From contig CAJTQO010000004.1 of the NCBI GenBank assembly GCA_910578405.1, positions 68,011 to 132,010 on the forward strand: DNA of 64,000 bases. Reading direction: 5' to 3'. Origin of the DNA: an uncultured Lachnospiraceae bacterium (GTDB lineage Bacteria > Bacillota > Clostridia > Lachnospirales > Lachnospiraceae). The position numbers and the translations under genes are program-made. Below, in pieces: positions 53,378 through 62,471 of this stretch. Positions within the stretch are counted from its first letter, which is position 1, and every line of letters begins with the position of its first letter. The notes beneath the pieces are model-generated. The model did no database searches. It was not told the origin of the DNA and saw nothing but the letters and a program-made list of their open reading frames with translations.

Positions 53378-53560
53378 ATGGGAAAATTGAAAGGTTTTAA
53401 GGATTTTATAATGGAAGAAGAGGGAATGGGAACTGTGGAGCTTATTCTGATTATTGTGGTGCTGATTGGCCTGGTGATTATTTTTAAGAATCAGTTGCGG
53501 ACTTTAGTGACCAATGTGTTTAAGAAAATAACGCAGGACAGCAATACGGTTATGTCATGA
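53378..53560 (+). CDS. Flp1-type pilin, 60 residues
   Basis: This small protein has a short charged leader (KLKGFKDFIMEEEG) and the class IVb pilin motif MGTVELILIIVVLIGLVIIF, where Glu5 of the mature form follows the cleavage Gly. It is the likely main pilus subunit, cut by one of the two prepilin peptidases of this operon. AGGAGG precedes the ATG. Its stop overlaps the start of the next gene. Confidence 0.85.
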   Translation: MGKLKGFKDFIMEEEGMGTVELILIIVVLIGLVIIFKNQLRTLVTNVFKKITQDSNTVMS

Positions 53561-55008
53561 GGCGGCAAGGAGGGTATTTGACGGTATATCTATCCTTATC
53601 CCTGACGCTGATTCTTTCGTTTATACTGACTATGGTGGAAGGGGCAAGGCTGCATGCCGTACGTATGGAAGCGGAATGCATATCCGACATAGGCATGAAC
53701 AGCGTTTTGGCAGAATTTCACCGGGAGCTTTTGGAGCAGTATGACCTGCTGTTTGTGGATATGTCTTATGGGACGTCTTCGGCTGTAATAGAGAATTCTT
53801 CCGAACATCTGAGGGATTACTTACAGAAGAATTGCAGCAGGTCAGAGAGAGGGGGCAGTTTTGGCCTGTCTTCTGGCAGGGATTGGCTGGCGCTTTCGGT
53901 AGACCAGGCGGTGATTCGGGAATATTCCCTGGCTTCCGACTATAAGGGCAACGTAATGAAGCGGCAGGCTCTTGAATATATGAAGGACAGTACGGCAGAG
54001 GGGATGGCATTGGATGCGCTGGGGCTGGCGGATAAGGTGAAGAGTCTGGGGCTGGACACCAGGGATATTGCAGCGGAAAGGGAGAGTATTCAGGCTCAAA
54101 TTGATGCTATCGAACTGCCGAAACAGGAGGATGAAGAGGGGGAAGAATACGAAATAAGCCTAAGCAACCCGGCAGATAATGTCAATGCATCCAGGGGCAG
54201 CTTTACTTTACGGACAGTGACCGGAAAGAATGCCAGCCTTTCTGGGACGGTGATCCGGTTGGAAGACTATATATCCCATAGGTCATGCAGGAGCGGATTA
54301 GGCATAAATCCGGATTTGCGCGAACCATCCGGAATTTTGGATGAACTGATGTTTGATTGCTATTTGCTTGAAAAATGCGGGAATTACAGAAAGGAAAAGG
54401 AAAATTCACTTTTAAAGTGCCAGGTAGAGTACTTGATTGCAGGGGAAGCTTCGGACTTAAAAAATCTGGACAAAGTTGTGAAAAGGCTTTTGCTTTGGCG
54501 GGAAGTGGCGAATGTCACTTATATCTTATCTGACAGTAAAAAGTGTAGGGAAGCTGAGATGGCGGCGCTGACGCTGACAGCAGTTATGCTTGTGCCGGAG
54601 TTTAAGGATTTAGTAAAGTATTCTATTTTGTTTGCATGGGCATATATGGAAAGCGTATGGGACGTGCGGAACTTGTTGGCTGGTGGAAAAGCGCCTTTGA
54701 TGAAGTCCGGGGAGGACTGGAAAACCAGTATGTCAGATTTGCTGTTTTTTTCGGGAACTATTCCAGAGAAAGCAGCAGGAGGAAGGGGGTTGGAGTATGA
54801 AGACTACTTGCGTATTATGTTGTGTCTGGAAGACGGGACGAAGAAAATAATGCGGGCAATGGATATTATGGAAATGGATATCCGTCAAACGCCTGGCAAT
54901 GCATATTTTTGTATGGATGCATGTTTTGATATTTTTTTGGCGGATATTTCAATCTCCAGCGCTTTTGGCTATCAGGGCCGGATAAAAAAGCGATATGGAT
55001 ATCACTAA
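53557..55008 (+). CDS. DUF5702 / TadG-like extracellular protein
   Basis: This 483-residue protein has an N-terminal transmembrane anchor (GYLTVYLSLSLTLILSFILTMVEGARL), typical of DUF5702 in Tad loci. A long extracellular part follows (EFHRELLEQYDLLFVDMSYG near residue 50). It overlaps the pilin gene by four bases (ATGA). It is probably a TadE/G-like pseudopilin with an added surface domain at the pilus tip or base. No enzyme motif is seen. Confidence 0.82.
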   Translation: MRRQGGYLTVYLSLSLTLILSFILTMVEGARLHAVRMEAECISDIGMNSVLAEFHRELLEQYDLLFVDMSYGTSSAVIENSSEHLRDYLQKNCSRSERGGSFGLSSGRDWLALSVDQAVIREYSLASDYKGNVMKRQALEYMKDSTAEGMALDALGLADKVKSLGLDTRDIAAERESIQAQIDAIELPKQEDEEGEEYEISLSNPADNVNASRGSFTLRTVTGKNASLSGTVIRLEDYISHRSCRSGLGINPDLREPSGILDELMFDCYLLEKCGNYRKEKENSLLKCQVEYLIAGEASDLKNLDKVVKRLLLWREVANVTYILSDSKKCREAEMAALTLTAVMLVPEFKDLVKYSILFAWAYMESVWDVRNLLAGGKAPLMKSGEDWKTSMSDLLFFSGTIPEKAAGGRGLEYEDYLRIMLCLEDGTKKIMRAMDIMEMDIRQTPGNAYFCMDACFDIFLADISISSAFGYQGRIKKRYGYH

Positions 55009-55047
55009 AGTGTGAGGCTTTATGGCAGGAAAGGGGGGAGAAGAGCG

Positions 55048-56007
55048 ATGTTCTCTTTTTGGAAACCAGTTTATAACTATAGGCATATCATAAAAACAGT
55101 TGTTTCTCCGGGCAAGGTTCTATTTTTGTACATAAAAGGATTCTCCGTATATGTGCAGTCTTTCTGTTCCAAAAAGAGGATGTCGTTCTTTTCCCCGCTT
55201 TTTTGCAGGAAGCAGAGGGCGAGTATGGCAGTGGAGGCTTCGGCGGCTTTGCCGTTCTTCCTGTTTTTCCTGCTGAATATTCTGTCTTCTTTTGAAATGC
55301 TCCGTTTACACGGAAATCTTACCGCAGCCATGCACCAGACAGGAAACCGGATGGCATTTTACGGATATGCATATAAAGCGGCAACAGGGAATGAGGCGGT
55401 TTTAACGGAAGGGATGGATTCTCTGATTTTGTCTGTGGGATATGCGAAAAGCCGGGTAATAGGCATTCTGGGAACGGACTATTTGGAGGGAAGTTGTTTG
55501 GCAGATGGTGTTTCTGGGCTTCATTTTATCAAATCATCGGTAATGGAGCGGAATGATATTATTGAATTAGTGGCGTCTTACCGGGTAAAGCCATTCTTTT
55601 CCCTTATGGGTTTTCCTGACTTACACATGGAAAACAGGTATTATGGGAGAGCCTGGACAGGGTATGATGTGGCCATCAGACAGAGTGATATGTCAGCCGA
55701 GGATCCGGTAGTTTATATAGCGGAACATGGAACGGTATATCATCTGGCGCGCAATTGCAGTTATCTTTCCCCTTCCATAGAAGCAATTCCCAGTGGGGCA
55801 GTGGATGAACTGCGAAATACAGGAGGCGGAAAGTATACGGATTGTGACAGATGTAAAAGAAATAAGTATCAGGCAGTTGTCTACATAACCAGCCAGGGGA
55901 ATAAGGCACACGGTTCGTTACAGTGCGCCGGATTGAAAAGAACCATATACCTTGTCCATTTGTCGGAGGTGGGGGGAAAGGGAAGATGTTCTAAATGTGG
56001 CAGTTGA
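55048..56007 (+). CDS. TadE-like pseudopilin with C-terminal cysteine motif
   Basis: This 319-residue protein has a TadE-type segment near residues 60-95 (ASMAVEASAALPFFLFFLLNIL), preceded by about 55 basic residues. The C-terminal 90 residues contain VYHLARNCSYL, YTDCDRCKRN, SLQCAGLKR and a final RCSKCGS. The first pattern, HxxxCxYL followed by CxxC, is like small zinc- or DNA-damage-type domains found in surface proteins. AGGGGGGAG precedes the ATG at 55048; a GTG at 55012 is less likely. Confidence 0.75.
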   Translation: MFSFWKPVYNYRHIIKTVVSPGKVLFLYIKGFSVYVQSFCSKKRMSFFSPLFCRKQRASMAVEASAALPFFLFFLLNILSSFEMLRLHGNLTAAMHQTGNRMAFYGYAYKAATGNEAVLTEGMDSLILSVGYAKSRVIGILGTDYLEGSCLADGVSGLHFIKSSVMERNDIIELVASYRVKPFFSLMGFPDLHMENRYYGRAWTGYDVAIRQSDMSAEDPVVYIAEHGTVYHLARNCSYLSPSIEAIPSGAVDELRNTGGGKYTDCDRCKRNKYQAVVYITSQGNKAHGSLQCAGLKRTIYLVHLSEVGGKGRCSKCGS

Positions 56008-56045
56008 GTATAGAAAGGATACGGAAGGAAACGGAAAGAAGAAAT

Positions 56046-56483
56046 ATGTATATAGAATGGATTATTGCCTTGGTAGGCGTGTCGCTGCTGTCCATAGTGG
56101 ATATAAAAGAAAGGGAGATTCCGGCAGCGCTGTTATGGATATTTGGTATACTTGCAGTTTTGTATCATTTGATAAGCAGGGGAGGGAGTAAGGAATTGGG
56201 GTGGATATTCCCTGCTTTGACGCCAGGTTTTCTCCTTTTGCTTATCAGCTTTTGCACGGGGGAAAGCATCGGATATGGGGACGGATGGACGGTGGTTATA
56301 ATAGGCATACTCATTGGTGCGAAAGGTGGTTTCCTGGCAGTTTGCATCGGGGTGTATGTATCGTCGCTATATTCGCTTATTTTGCTTGCGGCACATAAAG
56401 TAAGCAGGAAAAGCAGGTTTGCGTTTCTGCCGTTCCTAACTATTGGATTGGGGGTGGGGTTTCTTGCGCAGAAGGGCTTATAG
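56046..56483 (+). CDS. second A24 prepilin peptidase
   Basis: This 145-residue membrane protein has five to six helices. Catalytic aspartates are in LLSIVDIKEREIPAALL and GESIGYGDGWTVV, the two motifs of A24 peptidases. It is a second such enzyme in this operon, unlike tadV in sequence. The two may cut different pseudopilins. The start at 56046 follows GGAAAGAAG; an earlier frame from 55995 overlaps the previous gene. Confidence 0.85.
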   Translation: MYIEWIIALVGVSLLSIVDIKEREIPAALLWIFGILAVLYHLISRGGSKELGWIFPALTPGFLLLLISFCTGESIGYGDGWTVVIIGILIGAKGGFLAVCIGVYVSSLYSLILLAAHKVSRKSRFAFLPFLTIGLGVGFLAQKGL

Positions 56484-56901
56484 GAAAGCAGGAGGATATT
56501 TTACGGTAGAGGCGTCTATGGTTATGCCTTTGGTTCTTGCGGTGACAGGACTTATTTTTTATCTGACGTTTTTTCTCTATAATCAATGTGTGGTGGCGCA
56601 GGATACGTATATTTTGGCGATGCGCGGGAGCTTACAATGCGGAAAGGATGCAGAAGAAATAAAGCGGCAGGTATTAACGGAGAGCAGACAGCGGTTTGGG
56701 ACAAAGTATGTAGGGGCCTCATTTTTAGAGCATAGGGAAGAAGTGGACAAGACAGCGGTTGCGGTAGAGGCCAGAGGCGCAATAGCTCAGGCCGGATGGA
56801 AGTTTGGAGCCAAAGGGGAGGCGCAACGTCTTTGTCCGGTAAAATGTATAAGGGAAGTCAGACTGGCGAAAAAAATTATGCAGAGGCTGGAAAACCATTA
56901 G
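56464..56901 (+). CDS. TadE-like pseudopilin
   Basis: This protein of about 145 residues has the TadE signature GGYFTVEASMVMPLVLAVTGLIF right after a short basic leader (RRRAYRKA), followed by a periplasm-facing helical part. The start is uncertain. TTG at 56464 follows GGGGTGGGG, and TTG at 56443 is also in frame; both overlap the previous gene. No ATG lies before the hydrophobic segment, so a TTG start is needed. Confidence 0.75.
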   Translation: MRRRAYRKAGGYFTVEASMVMPLVLAVTGLIFYLTFFLYNQCVVAQDTYILAMRGSLQCGKDAEEIKRQVLTESRQRFGTKYVGASFLEHREEVDKTAVAVEARGAIAQAGWKFGAKGEAQRLCPVKCIREVRLAKKIMQRLENH

Positions 56902-56914
56902 GAGGAAACGTGAT

Positions 56915-58291
56915 ATGGAAAATGTAAAATATTATAAGGATTTAAATCATAATTATTTAATTATTAAGGATAAAGCCAGGGAAGCGCCAAGTTATCAGCA
57001 TAAGATGATAACTTCAAACAGGATGAAACATTTTCTTGCGTGTAAGATCCGGTATATTGACCAGGAATGCCATTTTTATTATGAAATCAGCTCCAGACAA
57101 AATTTAGTCTGCCTGTTTGACAGGAATCCTATGGAATATGGCCAAATCAGGCGCCTGTTTGAGGACATGCAGGAAGCGTTGGATGAACTGGGGAATTATC
57201 TTTTAGACAGCCGGGGACTGATGCTGCAGCCGGAATATATTTTCAGGAATCCGGCTGCGGAGGAATACTTTTTTCTATATTATCCATATTACATGGAAGA
57301 GGAGGCAAATTCTTTGCCTTTGGCGGAATTTCTTGTGGAAAAGGCAGACCATGGGCAGGAAGATGCGGTCTCTGCTGTATATAAAATATATGAAATGGCG
57401 CAGGATGACGGATTTATTATCACGGAAATTTTGGATATATTTTCAGGAGCAGAGGAAGCGGTAGGAAAAACCCCGGACGAACCGACGGATATTGCGCTGG
57501 AGGAGGAACCGGAACTGCCGGTATTTGAGAAGCCGGATTTTAGCGGGAAAAAGGAACAAGACAGGGAGGAAGAGGCATACAGGCATTTAGGAGTGGCAGG
57601 GGTGTTAGGAACAGTGTGCGCCCTGGCAGCGGCAGCGGTTTTTGGCGTCCGGTATTATTATGTATTATCTGCGCAGGAGATGCTGCTTTTTGTGGTTGGG
57701 GGACTTACTCTGATTGTCTTGGCGGCTGCTTTCTTCCTATACTTTATTTTTCATATGTGGAACCGGAAAAGAAATTGGAAAAGAAGCGCAAAAAGTATGG
57801 AGAAAGCGGAAGCGTTATGGGTGGGACAGGAAAAGGGGACAGAGCCATATCCTGTCTTGGACGCGCCTTCTTTGGATTCTTATGGGGAAGTTCCTGTAGC
57901 CTGGGATATGAAAAATGCAAAAAGGGGAAAACGCAACAACGGGGAGGATGAAACGGAATATGGAAACACTGTTTTTTTAGAGGCGGCAGCCTGTAAGACA
58001 GAGCATAAGTTGTACGGGACAAATAAAGGGAATAAATATCATATTGATTTGGAAAAGCTTCCCTGTACGGTTGGAAAAATGGCAGGAAGCGTGGATGTGG
58101 TGATTAAAGACAGCACGGTGAGCCGTATCCATGCCCGGTTTACAAGGCAAGAAGAGGGCATATGTGTGACTGATATGAATTCCACCAATGGGACTTTTAA
58201 AAATGGGCTCCGTTTGGAGCCAAACGAAACGGTGGCAATCGAACAGGGGGATGAAGTAAGGTTTGGAAGAATGACATTTTGTTACCGATAG
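56915..58291 (+). CDS. DUF6382 and FHA domain protein
   Basis: This 458-residue protein has an N-terminal DUF6382 domain (about 1-180), two transmembrane helices near 230-285, a linker, and a C-terminal FHA domain (about 365-458; GKMAGSVDVVIKDSTVSRIHARF, then MNSTNGTFKNG). FHA domains bind phosphothreonine, so a Ser/Thr kinase elsewhere probably signals to it. AGGAGG precedes the ATG. It lies at the end of the Tad operon, a frequent neighbour in Lachnospiraceae, and may link phosphorylation to pilus assembly. Confidence 0.85.
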   Translation: MENVKYYKDLNHNYLIIKDKAREAPSYQHKMITSNRMKHFLACKIRYIDQECHFYYEISSRQNLVCLFDRNPMEYGQIRRLFEDMQEALDELGNYLLDSRGLMLQPEYIFRNPAAEEYFFLYYPYYMEEEANSLPLAEFLVEKADHGQEDAVSAVYKIYEMAQDDGFIITEILDIFSGAEEAVGKTPDEPTDIALEEEPELPVFEKPDFSGKKEQDREEEAYRHLGVAGVLGTVCALAAAAVFGVRYYYVLSAQEMLLFVVGGLTLIVLAAAFFLYFIFHMWNRKRNWKRSAKSMEKAEALWVGQEKGTEPYPVLDAPSLDSYGEVPVAWDMKNAKRGKRNNGEDETEYGNTVFLEAAACKTEHKLYGTNKGNKYHIDLEKLPCTVGKMAGSVDVVIKDSTVSRIHARFTRQEEGICVTDMNSTNGTFKNGLRLEPNETVAIEQGDEVRFGRMTFCYR

Positions 58292-58387
58292 ATAATTTCA
58301 TTGACATGGGCGGATGGAAATGGTACCCTTGACCTAAGTCATATTAGCAGCATATCATTCCGCGTATGTGGATGGAACGGAGAAAAT

Positions 58388-59449
58388 ATGGTAGAAAAAC
58401 AGTTAGGGGAGTTTTTTGCTGATGAAGGGTATGTGGGCATTTCTTCTAATTTGCCGGAGTTTACAATTTACTTCCATGTGGAACACGCTTATGTGAATGT
58501 ATTTCATGTCATTTATTATAAGCAGGGTTTATATATATCAAAAGACCAGTATATGCATTTCAAGGAGAAAATAAAAAGTTTTTTCGCGCAAAAAGGGGCA
58601 TCCCAAATCCATATCCTGTCGCTTGTAGTATGCGGGGACAAAACAAAAGCAAGGCAGCTTTGTGCAGATGACGCTATGAGCTGGATGATAGATCCAAATG
58701 AAAACAGGCTTATGGTTTTTGAGGATCAGGTAAGTGATTTTTATGGAATGCGCAATAAACTGGAGGATTTTTTATCCTTTGCCGGCCAAGGAGAAGGGCA
58801 GGAGGAAGGGATAAAAGAGGATTTCCAGCCCGGAAGGAAAAAATATCAGCTCCCAGCAGTGACGACTCTCTTTATAGCGGTGAACATTCTTATATTTTTT
58901 TTGTGCATATGCGTGGGAGATAGGCTATATTCTATAGGGGCAGTAGGGCTTACGGAGGTTAGGAAAGGGGAATATTACCGGATTTTTACCAGTCTGTTTC
59001 TTCATTGGGATTTCAATCATCTAATCAGTAATATGATGGCGCTTTACTGTCTTGGGGAAGTGGTGGAAGGTTCTTTTGGCCCTGTCTGGTATACGGTGAT
59101 TTATATGGCGGCAGGCGTCTGCGGAAATCTGCTGTCGTTGGTGAATGAATTTTTTACGGGGGAATATATACTTTCGGTAGGGGCAAGCGGCGCTATCTTT
59201 GGCCTGATAGGAGCATTGCTTATTTTGGTTGTAGTGCATAGGGGGCATTTTCAGCAGTTTTCCATTTGGCGGATAGCATTTATGCTTGGCTATTCTCTAT
59301 ACAGCGGATTTATAGAAGGAAATATTAATAATGCCGCCCATATCGGGGGGCTGATTTGCGGCATGGCGCTGTCCCTGGGTGGTCAGTTGCCTGGCTGGTT
59401 TAGACTATGGAGTGGGCATATGCGGAATAGGGGGAAACATGAAAATTAA
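58388..59449 (+). CDS. rhomboid family intramembrane serine protease
   Basis: This 353-residue protein has a cytoplasmic N-terminal domain (about 1-150) and a rhomboid domain with six to seven helices. The catalytic Ser267 (VGASGAIFG) and His318 (NNAAHIGG) are present, as is HWDFNHLISNMMALY near residue 210. The ATG at 58388 follows GGAACGGAG; an earlier frame to 58301 lacks a site. It follows the FHA gene and overlaps the next gene. Substrates may be the pilus-associated membrane proteins, but that is a guess. Confidence 0.92.
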   Translation: MVEKQLGEFFADEGYVGISSNLPEFTIYFHVEHAYVNVFHVIYYKQGLYISKDQYMHFKEKIKSFFAQKGASQIHILSLVVCGDKTKARQLCADDAMSWMIDPNENRLMVFEDQVSDFYGMRNKLEDFLSFAGQGEGQEEGIKEDFQPGRKKYQLPAVTTLFIAVNILIFFLCICVGDRLYSIGAVGLTEVRKGEYYRIFTSLFLHWDFNHLISNMMALYCLGEVVEGSFGPVWYTVIYMAAGVCGNLLSLVNEFFTGEYILSVGASGAIFGLIGALLILVVVHRGHFQQFSIWRIAFMLGYSLYSGFIEGNINNAAHIGGLICGMALSLGGQLPGWFRLWSGHMRNRGKHEN

Positions 59450-60431
59450 CATTTATTATGGAGGCAGAGGGCTGATTGACGACCCGACTTTATTTGTAGT
59501 GAATAAGATGCAGGAAGTATTGGAAGAACTAAGGGTAGAGGTGGAACGCTTCCAGCTTCATGAGCTGAAAAACAGCATAACTACTTTGCCACAGACTTTG
59601 AAGGAAGCGGATGGCATTATCCTGGCGACTACTGTGGAATGGTATGGAATCGGCGGATATATGCAGCAATTTCTGGACTCCTGCTGGCTTTATGGCGATA
59701 AGGAGAAAATAAGCAAGATCTATATGTGTCCGGTTGTTATGTCAACCACTTATGGGGAACGTGAAGGAAAACTGGATCTTTTATCGGCCTGGGAGATTCT
59801 TGGCGGTCAGCCATGCAGCGGCGTATGTGGGTATATTGCGGATATCGCATCTTTGGAAGATAACCAGAATTATATTACGTTGATTGAAAAAAAAGCAGAA
59901 AATATGTATCGTACCGTCAATCAAAAGGTTGTGAGCCTCCCGGCAAGCAATCAGGCGATACGTCAGATGGTTTCCAGGACACAGATTGACCTGACGCCTC
60001 AGGAGTCGGAACAATTGTCGCAATATGCGTCGGATGACCAGTATGTCCAGAGACAAAAAGAAGATATTCAGGAGTTAACCAGTCTGTTCCGGGATATGTT
60101 AAATAGTGGGGAAAACGAGGAAACAGGGGAAATCATTGCGCAGTTAGAGCAGCATTTTAAACCTTTGCCCGGATTCAAAGGAGTATATCGTTTTATTATT
60201 GACGGCAAAAAGAAACATTTAATTGTTCAGGTGCAAAATGCAGAGCTGCAATGTTCTTTTGGGGTTGCGGATTACGCAGATGTGGAACTGCAGTTGAGCG
60301 GGCGCACTATGGAAGAAATTATGAATGGAAGGATGACTTTCCAACGTGCGTTTATGGCTGGGGAAATGAAAATGAAGGGGGACTTCAAAATATTACGAAC
60401 CCTGGATCAGATTTTTATTTTTGAAAAATAA
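59439..60431 (+). CDS. flavodoxin-like protein with C-terminal SCP2 sterol-carrier domain
   Basis: This 330-residue protein begins MKINIYYGGRGLIDDPT and has a flavodoxin/NADPH-FMN-reductase-like domain (about 1-170; ADGIILATTVEWYGIGGYMQQFLD, the usual flavin-loop pattern). A helical middle part is followed by an SCP2-like lipid-binding domain (about 225-330; FKGVYRFIIDGKKKHLIVQVQ). AGGGGG precedes the ATG, which overlaps the rhomboid gene by 11 bp. The pairing is known in Lachnospiraceae. The function is unknown. Confidence 0.8.
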   Translation: MKINIYYGGRGLIDDPTLFVVNKMQEVLEELRVEVERFQLHELKNSITTLPQTLKEADGIILATTVEWYGIGGYMQQFLDSCWLYGDKEKISKIYMCPVVMSTTYGEREGKLDLLSAWEILGGQPCSGVCGYIADIASLEDNQNYITLIEKKAENMYRTVNQKVVSLPASNQAIRQMVSRTQIDLTPQESEQLSQYASDDQYVQRQKEDIQELTSLFRDMLNSGENEETGEIIAQLEQHFKPLPGFKGVYRFIIDGKKKHLIVQVQNAELQCSFGVADYADVELQLSGRTMEEIMNGRMTFQRAFMAGEMKMKGDFKILRTLDQIFIFEK

Positions 60432-60458
60432 AAGCGGAAAGGAAAACGGTAAGGCAGG

Positions 60459-60869
60459 ATGTGTGAAGAAAACTGTGTTTTTTGTAAAATAGCAAAGGGG
60501 GATATCCCGTCCAAAGTTCTTTATGAGGATGATGAGTTTAAGGTAATTTTAGATTTAGGGCCAGCTACCAAAGGGCATGCTTTGATTTTACCGAAAAACC
60601 ATTACCGTAATTTATATGAGATTCCGGATGAAGTGGCTGGAAAGGTTATGCTTCTTGCTAAAAAGATGGCGCTTCATATGACGGAAAAATTAAACTGCGA
60701 TGGTTTTAATCTAGTGCAGAATAATGGGGAAGCGGCGGGGCAGACGGTGTTTCATTTTCATATGCATTTAATTCCGCGTTATACGGAAGATGGGCAGACT
60801 TTGGGATGGAAGCCGTTGGAGTTTACGCAGGAAGAATTGGACGGGATTAGGGATATTATTTTAAATTGA
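60459..60869 (+). CDS. HIT family nucleotide hydrolase
   Basis: This 136-residue protein has the HIT motif HFHMHLIPR near residue 103 and an N-terminal CVFCKIAKGDIPSKVLYEDD zinc-type start. It is a Hint-like enzyme, cleaving phosphoramidate or dinucleotide substrates. AAGGCAGG lies just before the ATG. It follows the SCP2 protein gene by 27 bp and precedes the fumarase genes, probably in the same transcript. Confidence 0.93.
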   Translation: MCEENCVFCKIAKGDIPSKVLYEDDEFKVILDLGPATKGHALILPKNHYRNLYEIPDEVAGKVMLLAKKMALHMTEKLNCDGFNLVQNNGEAAGQTVFHFHMHLIPRYTEDGQTLGWKPLEFTQEELDGIRDIILN

Positions 60870-60887
60870 CAGGGCGGATGATAAAAT

Positions 60888-61730
60888 ATGCGTATCATAC
60901 AGACATCGGAAATTACGGAAAATATAAAAGAAATGTGTATCGAAGCGAACCATTTTCTTTCAAAAGATATGAAAGAATGTTTGGAAAAGGCAGTATATGA
61001 GGAAACAGAGCCTTTGGGCAAACAGGTTTTATGCCAGCTAAAGGAGAATCTGCAGATTGCAGGCCAGGATATGATTCCTATTTGCCAGGACACCGGAATG
61101 GCAGTTGTTTTTATGGAGATTGGCCAGGAAGTGTCATTGGAAGGGGCGTTGTTGGAGGATGCAGTAAATGAAGGAGTGCGCAGAGGGTATGTGGAAGGCT
61201 ATTTGAGGAAATCGGTGGTAAAAGACCCACTGATGCGTGAGAATACAAAAGACAATACACCGGCAGTCCTCCATTGTGAAATAGCGCCAGGAGATAAAGT
61301 GAGGATAACCGTTGCGCCGAAGGGGTTTGGAAGTGAGAATATGAGCCGCATTTTTATGCTTAAGCCTTCAGATGGCGTAGAGGGGGTAAAGGAGGCCGTT
61401 CTTAACGCAGTAAAGGAGGCAGGCCCTAATGCTTGCCCGCCAATGGTAGTTGGGGTGGGCATTGGCGGCACGTTTGAGAAATGCGCCTTGATGGCCAAAA
61501 AAGCACTGTCCAGACCGGTGAAGGAACATTCTCCCCTGCCTCATATAAAGGAACTGGAGGAAGAATTGTTGGAAATGATAAATAAAACAGGGATTGGGCC
61601 TGGAGGTTTGGGAGGGGATGTGACAGCATTTGCCGTCAACATTAATACATACCCGACTCATATCGCAGGGCTGCCAGTGGCTGTAAATATATGCTGCCAT
61701 GTGAACCGTCATGTGGTGCGCGAAATTTAA
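60888..61730 (+). CDS. fumarate hydratase alpha subunit (class I)
   Basis: This 280-residue subunit carries the [4Fe-4S] cluster of two-subunit class I fumarases, which interconvert fumarate and malate. The three likely cluster cysteines are in PICQDTG (near residue 65), GPNACPP (near 184) and FEKCALMAKK (near 204). TKDNTPAVLHCEI and the GPGGLGGDVTAFAVNI ending are typical. It lies before the beta subunit gene. A related tartrate dehydratase function cannot be excluded. Confidence 0.93.
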   Translation: MRIIQTSEITENIKEMCIEANHFLSKDMKECLEKAVYEETEPLGKQVLCQLKENLQIAGQDMIPICQDTGMAVVFMEIGQEVSLEGALLEDAVNEGVRRGYVEGYLRKSVVKDPLMRENTKDNTPAVLHCEIAPGDKVRITVAPKGFGSENMSRIFMLKPSDGVEGVKEAVLNAVKEAGPNACPPMVVGVGIGGTFEKCALMAKKALSRPVKEHSPLPHIKELEEELLEMINKTGIGPGGLGGDVTAFAVNINTYPTHIAGLPVAVNICCHVNRHVVREI

Positions 61731-61866
61731 AAGGCGGAGAAAAGGCAGGGAAAGGATGGGCATGCAAGCTTGTCCTGTGAAGGAAAACGGATATAAACAG
61801 CTCAAAATGCCGGAACAAGGCAGGGTATAGGCTCTGTCTCCAGGTTTGAATAGAATAGAGGTAAAT

Positions 61867-62418
61867 ATGGATCGATATATAAACGCGCCAATCAGTGATG
61901 AGGATGCAAAACAGCTCCGTGCAGGAGATTGCGTATATCTTACAGGCACTATTTATACGGCAAGGGATGCTGCCCATAAGAGAATGTATGAGACGTTAAA
62001 GGAAGGCGGAGAGCTTCCGCTGAATTTACAAGGGGAGACGATTTATTATATGGGACCGTCTCCAGCCAGGGAAGGCCGCCCGATTGGTTCTGCAGGGCCA
62101 ACGACATCCAGCCGTATGGATAAGTATACGCCGGATTTTTTAGACAGGGGATTAAAGGGAATGATTGGAAAGGGAAAACGCTCAGAGGAAGTCAAGGCGG
62201 CAATAGTAAAAAACAGAGCAGTGTATTTTGCTGCAGTCGGAGGGGCTGGCGCATTGCTTTCGCGTTCTATTAAAAGTTCCCGGATTGTGGCATATGAGGA
62301 TTTGGGAACAGAAGCAGTCCGCAAACTTCAGGTGGAGAATTTTCCTGCTATTGTAGTTATTGATTCGCTGGGCAATGACTTATATCAGAAGGTTTTGGAA
62401 AATAGTGCAAAAGAGTAA
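61867..62418 (+). CDS. fumarate hydratase beta subunit (class I)
   Basis: This 183-residue subunit begins MDRYINAPISDEDAKQLRAGD and has YYMGPSPAREGRPIGSAGPTTSSRMD near residue 60, the substrate-binding block, and YFAAVGGAGALL near 118. AGAGGT precedes the ATG at 61867. A gap of about 136 bp after the alpha gene contains no gene. The alpha-beta arrangement and sizes match anaerobic bacterial fumarases. Confidence 0.93.
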   Translation: MDRYINAPISDEDAKQLRAGDCVYLTGTIYTARDAAHKRMYETLKEGGELPLNLQGETIYYMGPSPAREGRPIGSAGPTTSSRMDKYTPDFLDRGLKGMIGKGKRSEEVKAAIVKNRAVYFAAVGGAGALLSRSIKSSRIVAYEDLGTEAVRKLQVENFPAIVVIDSLGNDLYQKVLENSAKE

Positions 62419-62471
62419 GAACAGCGGCTGCCCAAAGGGCAAAGATAATGGAATGTATAGGAGTAACGCAT

